This document shows, in pieces, positions 1-11,432 of a stretch of 64,000 bases of DNA. Made by a program: the position numbers and the translations under genes. The DNA is from Gloeopeniophorella convolvens (lineage: Eukaryota; Basidiomycota; Agaricomycetes; Russulales): NCBI GenBank assembly GCA_022496205.1, contig WTXD01000001.1, positions 1,860,001-1,924,000 on the forward strand, in the 5' to 3' direction. The notes below the pieces were generated by a model. It did not search any database, had not been told where the DNA came from, and saw nothing but the letters and a program-made list of their open reading frames with translations. Every line of letters begins with the position of its first letter. Position 1 is the first letter of the stretch.

Positions 1-101
1 CCGATTGGACCATATACAATTCAAGTACATCAGCAAGATCCGCAATCCATTGTCCCGATCCCCGATGAGATAGGTGAAAAGCCGATGATAGGGCGACGCT
101 C

Positions 102-1086
102 TCATACCTCTTCCATTGGTATCTCAACTAGACTACGCCCTGGAGCACCTGGTACCACATACGAGGTCGCTCGCGTCATCTCAAACTGCGGCGCGGCGAG
201 TATCCGCGCAGCACATCGGTTCATACCACCAACGAACTGTAAAGAGAACAGAGAAGTTGCAAGCACAGATAAGACGAGCACAGGGACGGGAGACATGCTC
301 CACGCAATGGCGGCTAGGCAGCCTACGAGGGCCAGCACGGCAACGGCCAGTGCGAGAAGCGGTAGGCGTAGCGTCAAGTCGAGTAGGCACGAGCCATGGA
401 GGTCTTGTGAAAGCCTCTGCGTCCCGGTCAACAGGCCGGAACTTCGAAGCCTCCGCGAGACGGGGTGTTAACGCACCTGGAACCGTCTTGTGCCCGTGCC
501 GGCGTAGGCAAGTACAAGCCAGATGTTGGAGCACAGCCCTAATGCGGCTGACACGCTCGAGATGGCGAGCGCGTGCTTGATGACAACGCTGGCACCCAGG
601 AGGCTGTCGGGTGATAAGCTGAACACTGCAGCATCGATCCTGGCCATTGTGTATGAGCTCGCGCTCCAGGGATTTTCATGTGGGCGCTTACCCAACGACA
701 GCGAGAAGCTGCATCACAAAGTCCTCATGTCAGCGTGATGTGGGAGGAGCCAGGATGGGACTGACAGATGCGCCGGTGTAATACCACTCTTGTACGAGTC
801 GAGCAAAGGCCTTCTCACAGCGGACATCATCTTGAGTATAGTGCAGGTCGGCTTCGCAGCCGTGTACAAGGATTTCAAACGCGCTAGAAAGGGAGTTGCC
901 TTGCAGAGCGTGGGAGTCCGCATGCGCGCTAACAAAGTCTGTGTGAGATATAGCAAGGAGATCCTCCAGTTGTGTGTCTGGATCGTCGGACATTTCTGAC
1001 TCGTCTTCGGAATCGTTGTGATCGTCGCAGTAAAAGACATCGGCTTCATCGTCGTCTGAGCTGTGTCGCCGGCGGAGGGGTGCCAC
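102..1086 (-). CDS. Multi-pass membrane protein, paralogue lacking the C2 part
   Basis: Three main coding pieces on the minus strand (about 1086-746, 690-468 and 431-102), plus a 17-nt exon between the first two, give an acidic/serine-rich N-terminal part, the block EWYYTGAS and then hydrophobic segments. It aligns exon by exon with the gene at 3983-5975: both have ARL(V/I)xEWYYTGAS, then a 17-nt exon, then a stretch ending SPDS(L/I)(L/I)G, then LRLPLLALAV-type membrane segments. The C-terminus ends in a charged IPMEEV tail. The N-terminal C2-like region of the paralogue is absent; the sequence upstream is a Goodbye-domain fragment that could be spliced to this gene, but I could not find a junction in phase. 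The function is unknown. This looks like a tandem duplicate with a lost or replaced 5' end. Confidence 0.55.
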
Positions 1087-1105
1087 AATGTAATTTCTGA
1101 ACCTC

Positions 1106-1984
1106 GAGACCGGCTGCGCGAGACGGCCTCAGTATCAATGCATATGGCGTGGAGAAGTACACTCTCACCATTGATATGGAGTGTACGAGGCTTGGTCTGC
1201 GAGAAATAGGCTGTACCACTTTCCTTAACCTTTCCAGTGCTCTCCCCACCTCTTCGTCTTCCGAAATCTTCTCTCCATAGCTCCCTGCGAGATACTGAGC
1301 GAATGTTGTGCATCCGAATTGAACGACTCACACAATTGTCCTTGCTTAAGCCTTTCTGTCGCGGATGCAAGAACGAAGAGGACGTCGGCTAAAACCCGCA
1401 CGAGAAGTTGCTGAGAGGCTAGCGCGGAACGAGGCGACGCGGTAGATCGAAGCATCACTTCGACGGTTTCCAGCCATTTCCCTAGGGATCCAAACAGGTC
1501 GTACAGCGCGTCGTTGCTCGTACAGGAACATGCAGTTGCCTGGGAGGTTACCATCAGTATTTGCATTAAACATATATGATTTGAAACCCACCGAGAGGAG
1601 GACATCAATACCGCAGAAGATCGCTCCCGGTAGCACCGCAGTCTGCCTCTCGTCAGTAAAGCATTCCGCTCAGAGCAGGCAAGGCTACGCTGTGAAACCC
1701 ACCGGAGAGACCGAGACCTCATCCAACATGTCATGAAGTGCAAGCACCGCACCCAGAACTAAGACAAGTGAATCGGCCAGCCGGGTACCCCAAGAATTAC
1801 TCAGGATGCCATCGGGATGCTGGAGGTGATCTTGCAAGGTCGCAAGGACCACGTGTGCAGACTTGACCGCGCCGAGCTCTGAAATGAGGGGATGCGTTGC
1901 CAAATCCAACCCAGTCAACCTAGTATACTCGATCAGAGCATCTTTGAACGACAGGTATTCGGCGCCGCCGACGAATAAGGACAT
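1106..1984 (-). CDS. STAND N-terminal Goodbye-domain protein (fragment)
   Basis: The ATG at 1984 opens an exon with FKDALIEYTRLTGLDLATHP, followed after short introns by LPGAIFCGIDVLLS and then GSLGKWLETVEVML and LASATERLKQGQL; a further piece has GEKISEDEEVGRALERL. This order and spacing is that of the fungal STAND N-terminal Goodbye domain, which heads NLR-like proteins in basidiomycetes. No NACHT or NB-ARC ATPase domain and no repeat domain follows: the next exons downstream belong to the membrane-protein paralogue at 102-1086. Either this is a truncated NLR, or a Goodbye module has been fused to a membrane protein. The domain call is fairly firm; the gene boundary is not. Confidence 0.6.
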
Positions 1985-3258
1985 TGTGTGGAGCGAGGTG
2001 GAGCGCAGTGGTCGGGGTTCAGAGTGCGTGGTGCATGGGGGGTTGTGGTTGTCTGTTTCCCAGGAGTCTCGTCATATCCCACCACGGCGCCTGAGGGTGG
2101 GCACAGCATAACAAGGAAGCTGTCCCTGTGTCCAATCAAGAGAGTGGGAGGGCGACAACTGCGGTGATATGAAGGCACACGAGGCAACGAACTCTGACCG
2201 GGACCATGGAGAGAGCAAGTTGAGAGCGCGACGAGCTCCGACAGGCCCCGACACGACCCTGTCGATCCTTCGGACAGCACGCAGCTCTGATGGTGCTTCT
2301 TTGAGTCGACCTTGCATACTTACTGGGAGAATAGGTTACAGTACGCACAGTAGGCCCCGCTCCGCCCTATACTTACAAATGGAAGTCGTTTCGTGATACA
2401 ATGTGTCTGGCTTCCCCGGGACGACTCGTCACCCAGAACAATACGCTTTCGGTCGGTCGCGTGGGTGCGTCGGGAACACCCACTGGAAGACGAGATGGGA
2501 TCAAGGCTCCGAAGTGTTTCGCCTTCCATGCTGCTCAGCACTTGATGCTCACCGGTGTCGCGATCTGGTTATCCTCTAGACTGCCACCTAGTCTACGCCT
2601 TGGTTTGAACGTGCCGACTACCCCATGACGTCTACAGCGGCACAGCACAGTAATGAGGAAGCCTAGGCAGCCGATGACCCCTCCACGAGGCCCGCGTCGG
2701 TCCTACTCTCGGCTCTGCTTCATACCTCCCTCATCTTCACGACTCTCGCTCTTCTTGCGCAGATGCTCGGCAATCCCTGTGGCTCCGCCCCGTCAGTGTC
2801 AGCGCCGCGTTTCACCGTCTTCCGCCCACCACCCGACAGCGCATCAGATGCGCCTATCGTGGAGCCCGCGATCGACCTAGACTGCGCCCCTGAGTAGATG
2901 GCGAGAACGCCACTGCCCGCGCGCAGTGCGGCCGCTCGCGGGGGCACTGCAAATTTTCATCTATCAGGCAGGAGTGGCGGGGGTGGTGCGGGCTTGCGGC
3001 GGGTGTGCGCGACGTCGGCGTGACATCAAGCGTTTCGCGGCGTATATGCGCGGTGCCGGGAGGGTGCCAGAGCGCGGCTCGCGGGTGCGTGTCTCGGCTG
3101 GGCACCCCACGTTGCGTTGCACGTACTGCGTGCGCCTGGCACTCGCCCGTATTCATGCGTGCACGCGCATCTGCTACGGCGACCTGGGTCGCCGTGGCCG
3201 GCCTTATAAGGTTCCATCTGCGCCTGTCTCCGCATACCATCCCCCACCTCTCGCATCT
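1985..3258. other. Intergenic, no gene recognised
   Basis: Short open frames occur on both strands but none resembles a family I know, and none joins by splicing into a longer frame. The right end is the promoter region of the thioredoxin gene, with a TATA-like TTATAAGG at about 3204. Confidence 0.5.
3203..3210 (+). promoter_or_regulatory. TATA-like box of the thioredoxin gene
   Basis: CTTATAAG lies about 50 bp upstream of the ATG at 3259 within otherwise GC-rich sequence, a usual spacing for a fungal core promoter. Confidence 0.5.
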
Positions 3259-3792
3259 ATGCCTGATATCACGCCAATAACATCGCTCGAGCAATTCCAC
3301 ACCATCGTACGTTTCCTCTCCTTAGCGTACACCGTCTCGGGTGAAGCTGACGCGTGAACTCGCGTAGGTATCGTCCCCGCGCGTCGCTCTCGTCTACTTT
3401 TGGGCGTACTGGGCACTCCCCTGTACACCTATGACACCGCTTGTCGCCGCGCACGCTACCGCTCGCGCACCAGGCATCGATTTCTACCGCGTCGATATTG
3501 ACGCCACCCCGGATATCGCACGGGCCGCAGATGGGCGCACGGTATGTCTTCTGCTTGGCCCGCCTTACCGACTGTGCTCAAGGTAGTCGGGTGTGCTGCT
3601 GGCAGATACCCGCGTTCTACGTCTACAGTCGCGGGCGCAAGGTGGGAGAGGTGGTCGGCGCGGCGCCGGACGCGCTCGAGGTGCGTGCTTATTGCGCCCT
3701 CCAGTATATGCAGTGTGTTGATGCCCAGTCGACAGAAGCTCGTTCGCGAAGCGACGGCAACGGCAGGTCCCATAGGACGTCCCATCCGCTGA
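3259..3792 (+). CDS. Thioredoxin-like protein, active site ALPC
   Basis: Four exons (3259-3306, 3368-3541, 3606-3680, 3736-3792) with GT-AG introns of 55-64 nt sum to 354 nt, a 117-residue protein, normal thioredoxin size. The fold is recognisable: VALVYFWAYWALPC, then FYRVDIDATPDIA, then IPAFYVYSRGRKVGEVVGA, which contains the conserved cis-proline (IPAFYVY) and the glycine-rich last strand. The canonical WCGPC is WALPC here, so the attacking N-terminal cysteine is alanine. The protein should not act as a classical disulfide reductase, but could trap or bind partners through the remaining cysteine or act as a scaffold. The frame is open with correct splice sites, so I do not regard it as a pseudogene. 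Confidence 0.75.
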
Positions 3793-3982
3793 TGGGCAAC
3801 TGAACTTGCAGCACGCGCCATGGAGCGAATACCATACTGAAAGATCAGACACTTAATGTATCATCGCATCATATCAGACTCGCGCTCGGCTAGAGCATCC
3901 AGCGTGGATCGGCATGTTTATTGACTGTACACTAGTAGATACATAATTTAGCACGACAATGAGTCCCATGAAAGATTGACTT

Positions 3983-5975
3983 CTACGCGGCGCGTTCTGG
4001 GTATGCAGGAGGGCGCGAGGACACAGGGGACGATGTGACTTGCCGCACATCTGGCAGCGGCGCCTGCACCACGGCGGCCGGAGGTGCGGGCCTTGAGGCG
4101 CTACGCAGGCGCCGCCACATGTATGCAACACCGAGCCAGAGCCCGCGTATCATCCATGCGACCGCAAGCACGAAGCGGTGGCAGCCGTAGACGATGAACT
4201 GCAGGCTGATAAGCACGCCTGCAAGTCCGCACATGACGAGTACTGCAGTAGGCCAGACGCCCCATGCGATCGTGCTCAAGAAGGAAACAAGTCCAAGGAC
4301 GGAGATGAGAAGCGCGAGGAGAGGTAGCCGCGAGGAGAGCGCGAAGAAGAAGTACGTGCCGTAGACATCTAAGGAAAGAGTCTGATTCAGGAGCGTTAGG
4401 CGCCGTTTGTACATGGAGAAGCACGCCTGACTCACCTGGAACTTGCGTACGTCGGCGCCCGAGTATATGAATATGAACCAGGCGACAATGGCGAGCCCAA
4501 TCGCCGAAGATATGCTTGAGATTGTCAGAGCACGCTTGGCAAACCCGTCAACGCCGATAATGCTGTCGGGCGAGAAGCCAAAAACTGTCGTGTCAACCCT
4601 ATATGGTCCTGTGAGCACGCAAAGAAGAGAACAGACGACACAGCGGTAACGCTCACGCGGCGATAGAAAGTAGCTGAAAAACAGATCAGTTCCCTTATGA
4701 CGCTCGGGGAGGACCAGAACTTACCGATGCTCCAGTGTAATACCACTCGCCTATGAGCCTAGCAAGGATCCGGTCAAAGTCGGAGTCCACCTGAGCTTCA
4801 CGCAGGTCACGATGATACGTAAATGTATCAAACGCTGTGGAGGCGAGCGACACGCCAGATGCGACAGAGACATTATCAGAGACGTAAGCTCTGGGTAAAA
4901 GAGAGGGGAGTATGATGGAAATTGTGGATGCGGCATGGGTATGACTGTGGATTTCGATGGTATCGCGGTGATGGGGTAAAGATTCGTCGTCAAGTATGGA
5001 GTCGTTCCAGGATTCGCTGGTTTTCGTGATGTCTGGCTCAGCTTCGCTGGAGCAGTAATCCGATTCGCCGGAGGGCTCCTCTTCTGAGTTGATGCAATAG
5101 CCCTTGGGTTTCCGCCGACGTCGAAGACCCAGTGGTGGATCCTCAGAGATACCACTGGCCCATGGCGGCATGTCCTCAGGCTCGCCAGTCACTGGCGTGA
5201 CGAGGGTGTCAGACGGAGACTTGTCCACTGAAAGAAGATAAGACGATGGCTATGTCGCAATTGATTGGAACGCACCTGAGCTGGTTACGGAATCATCGTC
5301 TTCAACGCTGTCACAGATTTGCTCTATAGTCGAAGACGACAGGTATGATCGGGGTGCTCGCAAGCGGACGACAAGGGAAGCACATTGTTGGTGCTTTTGT
5401 GCTGCAGACTTTTTCCGTGCTGCAGGAATTCCAGACAAGCGAAGTTCGAGGTCTGAAAGCTGTGAAGGCACCGTGCGGGAGTAACAGTGGGTGGAGACTC
5501 ACGGGGGTCCGTTCCCTGCTTTTTCATGGCTTCGCCGAGAGGCATCGACGTCGATGCGACGAGGTGTCGACGCTTTCTGCTCTTGGCTTTACTTTGTGAC
5601 TTGTGCCAGATATCAATCTTGAGCTGCGTTTGATGGTGCGCGGACTCACTGTAGTGTGTCAGGAACACACCACAGGGCACAAAAGATAAGAGAGCGCACA
5701 TGAGTAAGGTCTCCCTTTGGTTCGGATTTTGTCCATCAGTGCCCAGCACGACCTCGTGCTTGTGCTGGCCATCAACCTCCAGGGTGACAATCGGTCTCCA
5801 GGACTTCTCGGGGCGCAACAAGCCCAAATTCTGTGACCTGAGAACTGAATGTATGGCTTAGACGAATGTTTTGTTCGCTCGCATGTTGAACCATACCAAT
5901 AAATTGCCATGGTCTGAAGAGGAGAAGTGATGAGTAAGTCAGGGCGTTACTAACGGGTGTCGCTGTACGGGACAT
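3983..5975 (-). CDS. C2-like domain membrane protein
   Basis: Read from ATG 5975: a short first exon, then LGLLRPEKSWRPIVTLEVDG and HKHEVVLGTDGQNPN, then KIDIWHKSQSKAKSRKRR with LVASTSMPLGE. This is the pattern of a C2-type beta sandwich found in basidiomycete membrane proteins. An arginine-rich and acidic linker follows (LGLRRRRKPKGYCINSEEE), then EWYYTGAS, then about four hydrophobic segments between 4600 and 4100. The last residues include SRPPAYPERAA, where PPAY fits a WW-domain (Rsp5-type ubiquitin ligase) docking motif. A micro-exon of 17 nt sits at about 4670. Likely an endomembrane or plasma-membrane protein with a membrane- or lipid-binding head; the exact role is unknown. It is a tandem paralogue of the gene at 102-1086. 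Confidence 0.6.
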
Positions 5976-6124
5976 ACTCGTTTGAAAAGCTATCGTAAGA
6001 GTCTGCGCGGGCGGTGCGCCGCATATCAGTTAGAGGAAAGGGGTGGAATGAGTCAAATCGTTGACGAGTTGTCTGCGTTTTGGTCTACGTTCAGTGGAAC
6101 ATCCTGGAGAGCGCAAGGAGCAAT

Positions 6125-6603
6125 CACTGCGTGCACAGCAGACTTACCCTGAAGGAAAAAGGCTTGAATAAGCGAGATATATGTTAAACTTGTTTTCGCT
6201 TTTTGTCGTCCGGAAAAGTGGTTATCAGAAACTTAATGACTCTCTAAGCACTCTTAAAGGGGAAGAAAGTTTCCTAATAAAGTTAACCTTCTCTCACGAC
6301 TTCCCCATGCAAACATAGTTGGCAATAAAGTCAAACAATCACCCATATTCTTCACGCTTTGACACCCAGAATGAGTGTTTTGTTTAGATTTCCGAGAAAT
6401 GTCTTACCGGATGTTTATGGCTCAGGAATCTGGTAGAAAACTTTAACTTCAGGCACAGACTTTACCCCTTATCAAAAGCGTGTAGAGAATGTTAACTTCA
6501 CTAATCCTCGTTTTTCGAGATTAAATAATAACAAGTAAGTTAAACGAATATCCAGCTTTTCGAAGCCTTTTTTCGTGAGAATAAGTCTGCTATGCACGCA
6601 GTG
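6125..6603. mobile_element. Non-autonomous CACTA-like element (MITE), 479 bp
   Basis: The left end reads CACTGCGTGCACAGCAGAC and the right end, reverse-complemented, CACTGCGTGCATAGCAGAC; the 22-bp terminal inverted repeats differ at one position and weaker similarity continues inward for about 50 bp. AAT flanks both sides (6122-6124 and 6604-6606), a 3-bp target duplication. CACTR ends with 3-bp duplications are typical of CACTA (CMC) transposons. The interior is markedly AT-rich, contains several GTTAAC(T/C)-like motifs and has no coding frame, so it would need a transposase in trans. Confidence 0.75.
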
Positions 6604-6816
6604 AATGTCGACTGTGAGTGTGCGGGCTGTGCCCCGGCGCACGCCGTTAATTAAAGCACAGCTCGTAAGCACATACGACAAATCAGATAATCACCTGATT
6701 CGCTGTCGTCGCGCGCCCTCGTGACGTATTGCACCGGAGCTTGACCTCGGCTCATATCTCAAGTTGGCCGTTTTTCTGTTCAGTGGGCAACCACTACCAC
6801 TCGCTCACCCCACAAC

Positions 6817-9805
6817 ATGATACCTTCACGAAACTCTGCGACTGCTAGCGCACGCGCCATTCGTCGCGCAGCGCAGCGTTCTAACCGCGCATTTGTTCCT
6901 GCAATCGCCGTGTCCGCCTCGAGCTCGGCACTCCGGGCAAGGCAGGCTGCGCCATCACGACGAGATGAAGGAGCTTTCGGGGTGCCATTTGGCGGGCGTG
7001 GACTTGCTACAGCTGCTGGTGCGTACACGGTCCCTTCTGAAAGTGTGCAAGCCACCTGTGACGGACGTTCACGCAGAGCCGACACAAGTCCTCGCTCGGA
7101 AATCGCATTTCGACAAGATCCTCATAGCGAACAGGTCGGAAAGCAAATTCAAAAAGAGTTTCCACCTTCTTACTGTGATGCAGAGGAGAGATTGCATGCC
7201 GCGTCATCCGCACTGCGAAGAAACTTGGCATCCGAACCGTAGCTGTATACAGCGAGGTCGACGCGGATTCGCTCCACGTGAAACTGGTGCGAGGCTCTGT
7301 TGTCTCACGCTGGTTCGAGATGTTGAGAGTTCCCTTCCCTCCAGGCGGATGAAGCTTTTTGCATAGGCCCTGCTCAGTCGTCAGAGAGCTATGTACGGCC
7401 CGGCCCTTACCTTTAACGAGACGCATAACGAGTCGCTTTCTAGCTGAGGATGGACAAAATCATCGAAGTTTGCCATCGCAGTGGTGCACAGGTGCGTATA
7501 TCTCTATCAGGATTGTAGCTGCGTTACTGACTTTGCCACAGGCCGTACATCCAGGGTAAGATCGTCAGGTGTTGCGCAATTCGGGACTCATTGAACTGTG
7601 GTGTCAGGTATGGGTTTCTCAGCGAGAATGCGACCTTCGCCGAGCAGCTGGCAAAAGAAGGCATCACTTTTATTGGCCCTCCTGCCAGTGCGATTGTTAG
7701 CATGGGATCTAAGAGGTGAATGATTTGCGAGCCTGCTTGGACGCCTGGTCTCACATGTTTCAAAGTGAATCCAAGACAATCATGAATGGTACGTCGCATT
7801 ATTTTCACTTCAGTGCTGTCACGATCACTGATAATTAGACTCCCGAATGTTATTCGTATAGATGCCGGCGTGCCATGCGTTCCGGGATACCATGGCGCCA
7901 ACCAAGACCCACAGCATCTCCTTGCTGAAGCTGAGACGATTGGTATTTGCCGCTTGCTCTATTTATGTGGCCGAATAGCTTTGATTCAGTTGTTTGTAGG
8001 TTTCCCGGTCCTTATCAAGGCCGTTCATGGTGGTGGCGGGAAGGGTATGCGAACAGTGCACAATGCATCCGAATTCTTGGAGGCCCTAGAGTCCGCACAG
8101 CGCGAAGCCCTCAAGGGCTTCGGCAACGCCACGGTTCTGGTGGAGAAATTCATCGAGCGGCCCAGACACGTCGAAGTCCAGGTGTTCGCTGACACATTGG
8201 GTAACACCATCTCCCTATGGGAGCGGGACTGCTCAGTGCAGAGGCGGAACCAGAAGATTATCGAAGAAGCGCCCGCACCGGGCTTGTCGCCGGAGCTCCG
8301 TGCAGACCTCGGCGCTAAGGCGGTCGCTGCTGCAAAGGCGGTCAATTACGTCGGTGCGGGCACGGTAGAGTTCATCTTTGACAAGGACACGAACAAGTTC
8401 TTTTTCATGGAGATGTGAGGGCTCGTATTCGCGGCGACGTAGATAATACTAACTTATCGTCTCAGGAACACACGACTACAGGTCGAACACCCTGTTACAG
8501 AAATGATCACTGGCCTTGATCTCGTCGAGTGGCAGCTCGAGGTAACGGCCAGATGCTCGCATTCCGTTCTCTACACTCATATAGCATACCAGGTTGCTGC
8601 TGGCAATCCACTTCCGCTCATGCAGTCCGAGATCCCCATGGTCGGCCACGCGTTCGAGGCGCGCATCTACGCCGAGAACCCGCGCAACAACTTCTTGCCT
8701 GACTCCGGGCGCCTCCTGCACCTCTCAACACCCGTCCCCACACATATATTCGCTCCATCTGCGGCAGAAGTATCAACGGCTCCGTCAGTACGTGTAGAGC
8801 AAGGCTTCGGGACCGGCGCCCAGATTGGTGTTTTCTACGACCCCATGATCGCCAAGCTGGTCGTGCACGGCGCAGACCGCACAGAGGCTCTCCGAGCTCT
8901 TCGGGCCGCGCTCGAGGAGTACCACGTCGTGGGCGTGTCGACGAACATCGCGTTCCTCCGCGCGCTCGCCGGCCACCCTGCGTTTATTGCTGCAGAAGTA
9001 GAGACCGGCTTCATCCCGGTATGTCTGACGCGACCTTCTCACTCGTCTGAACCGGACACTGACCAATGCGCATTAGCAACACCGCGACGAGCTGCTCCCT
9101 CCTCTAACCGAACCACCTGTCGAGCTCCTCGCCCAAGCCGCACTCTTCCTCATCCTGCGCGACCGGCCCTCCGCAGCCTCACAGTCCACCCCATGGACGC
9201 GCCTCACCGCGCGCCGCTTCGGTGGCGACGTCCACGTGCGCACCGTCGCGCTCGAGACCGAGACCGGCGCGCCCATTTCCGTGCGCGTCACCACGCTCCC
9301 GGGTACGAACGCTCTCTACGACATCTCCGTGCAGCCCGCGGACGGCGCGCCCATCGAATTCCACGGCGTTTCTGCGACCCTCACAGGGCCGACGGCGCTC
9401 ACATCGACGCTCGTGGGCGCGCGCACGCGCACGACGGTCGTCTCCGCGCCGCACGGCGCTGCGGGTGCGGAGCGCCTGCACATATTCAGCGGCGCGCACG
9501 CGGTGAGCGTGGTGCGGCCCGCGCCGGCGTGGGCGGAGGTGCTCAGCGCGGACGCACGCGGCGCGGCAAAGGGCGCACTGCGGGCGCCGATGCCGAGTCT
9601 CGTCGTTGAGGTGCGCGTCGCGCCTGGCGAGCGCGTGCAGAAGGGGCAGGCTGTCGTCGTGCTCGAGAGCATGAAGACGGAGACGGTGCTGCGCGCGCCG
9701 GCGAACGGCGTCGTGAGGGCTGTTGGGTGCGCAAAAGGCGAGATGGTTGAGGAAGGACGGGAGCTTGTGGACATTGAGGAGGACGCAGCAGAGGCAGAAG
9801 CATAG
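6817..9805 (+). CDS. MCCA: 3-methylcrotonyl-CoA carboxylase, biotin-carrying (alpha) subunit
   Basis: Thirteen exons (6817-7018, 7077-7134, 7184-7286, 7345-7392, 7444-7491, 7542-7555, 7608-7715, 7766-7788, 7862-7942, 8000-8414, 8466-8541, 8593-9018, 9077-9805) sum to 2331 nt, 776 residues. The first ~60 residues are Arg/Ala/Ser-rich without acidic clusters until late, fitting a mitochondrial presequence. Then come [20 protein letters not shown] (biotin carboxylase N-domain), the ATP-grasp loop [22 protein letters not shown], and [12 protein letters not shown], then the linker and the biotinyl domain with the ESMKTE biotin site. The enzyme carboxylates 3-methylcrotonyl-CoA in leucine breakdown with the beta subunit, which is not in this window. 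Exons of 14 and 23 nt are unusually small. A biotin-dependent propionyl- or acyl-CoA carboxylase subunit is the alternative. Confidence 0.85.
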
Positions 9806-9944
9806 ATAGCGCTGCAATACCAAATGACGATCAGCCTGGGCCCGCCAGTAAATGCCCCGCCGCGTACATGCTGTATTCGTCATCGATGGATCGTCAACGT
9901 CGAGTCGACGGATCAAATGCTATGGTGTAGCCCAAAACTTGACA

Positions 9945-10052
9945 CTCGCGCCTGTCGCTGCGCCACTTTTCGAGTCGTGCGTCATTTGCGTCCAATGGCT
10001 GCAGCCACGGGAAAGTATTCCCAACTTGCCGACACATCTAGGGATTAAAACA
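9945..10052 (-). pseudogene. Degraded copy of the DNMT1 3' end
   Basis: On the minus strand this reads CTAG, then MCRQVGNTFPW and, after a small deletion, ARLEKWRSDRRE, matching the last exon of DNMT1 at about 48200-48330 (MHRQVGNAVPW and VRLEKWRSDRRE). The acceptor-like CTAG is kept. No other part of DNMT1 is present here. It marks the left edge of the SDR array. Confidence 0.75.
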
Positions 10053-10243
10053 GGTAGATATACTTAAGGGAGACACGGCGTAGAGCCGCCAAAGAGCCGC
10101 GGTCCGCTCTGGTCCGCTGGTGCAATAATTGATCACCGGCACCCGGGCCGCTTCATGTCATGTAGTCGAAAAATCAGAACTTTATTCTGTTCCATCAGTT
10201 GCCAGTGCCGAGTCGGTGCTGAGCGTGCAGGCCCACTGCCGCA

Positions 10244-11432
10244 TTACGCTAGTATATCCAGCTTGTTGACCAAGGCTCCCTTCGCCAGCACTTTGTCCTT
10301 CCAGTCTCTCTCGAGCTCATCGAAGTCCCAGTTCGCTGAGACATATCTAAGGTTAAGACAGTTTAGCACAAGACCCCGAAGATGAGTTGATAGCGAGACA
10401 CTGACTTGCCGTTCAGCCAGTCAGCACTGCCGGAAGTGAGATGCAAGATCACAGCTGGGGGGAGAGCAGGTTCATCGAACGTATAACCTTCGGGAGGGAC
10501 GAAGCCCGAGTCTGTGGACATCTTTGTCTCAATGCCCCCGGGGTGGAAAGAGAAGGCCTTCAGCTTTGGGTATTCTGACGCCGTGCGCTCTGGGTCAGCA
10601 ACGTGGAGGATTGGTCGGTGATGGAATCAGGACCCACCGATAGTTATAAACTCGACGAAGCGGCTAACGGCGTGCTTTGACGAGCAGTAGTCGCTCTGGA
10701 AAGGCAGACGCGCCTGTGCAGCAACAGAGGATACAACAACTATGTATCCTGCATCTGACTCCTGTAGTGCTTTGACGGAGGCGCTGCTGCAAAGTCAACA
10801 CAAGTATTCCCGGACTAATTGAATCAACGGACCGAACAAAGTTGAACACACCGCGGACATTGACTTCGAACGTATTCCACCATACTTCCGGATCCTTGTC
10901 TCCTATCACTTTGCAGGAATGTACTGTCAGCACTACCCGCGGTCGAAAAAATGAGATGCCTCACAGCCGCTCATTCCAGAATTTGCGCCGGCGTTGGCAA
11001 CGAGGACATCCAGCTGGCCAAAGCGCTCCAACGTCGCCTTCACAGCCGCCTCCGCAGAGTGCCAGTCACGGACGTCGACAGGCACTGCTAGAACCTGTGC
11101 GCCGGGGACTGCAGCGTGGATGAGGCCAGCTGTCTCGTCGAGCGTCGCCTGCGAGCGCGCAACGATCGCTACTGACGCCCCGGCCTTTGCATAGGCTATC
11201 GCGGTCTCCTGTCCGATGCCGCGCGATGCGCCCGTCACGAGCACAACTTTGCCGCGGTATGTCTGCGCATCGTAGTGGGTCTTTGGGTCGATGGTCGGGT
11301 ACACGCTACGAGGGAAGAATGTACTCAGGTAAACGTAGCGAGCGTAGAAGATGGTGAGGAGACGTACTCCCTGTGGTGCTTGACAGCCAGATCCTCGTTG
11401 AGCCCTACGATCTTGCCTAAATCAAAACTCAT
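10244..11432 (-). CDS. Short-chain dehydrogenase/reductase, array copy 1
   Basis: Six exons (11432-11368, 11305-10965, 10908-10833, 10783-10638, 10574-10406, 10346-10244) total 900 nt, a 299-residue classical SDR. Visible motifs: cofactor loop TGASRGIG, VDVRDW (the acidic turn after strand 4), VANAGA (structural NAG), catalytic Ser in VVVSSVAAQ and Tyr/Lys in YCSSK, and the C-terminal block SFHPGGIET. The protein starts MSFDLGKIVGLNED and ends NKLDILA. There is no signal peptide, so it is probably a soluble NAD(P)-dependent oxidoreductase; the substrate is unknown. It is the best-preserved reference for the nine-copy family and shares its flanks with copy 2. Confidence 0.85.

Noticed and set aside
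6472..6681. Short minus-strand frame in the AT-rich block, as a transposase remnant
   Set aside because: It has no DDE-like or zinc-finger features and runs through the element end, so the block is treated as a non-coding MITE.
7129..7200. Frame break after LIANR in the MCC gene, suggesting a pseudogene
   Set aside because: A short GT-AG intron at 7135-7183 removes it and yields [12 protein letters not shown].
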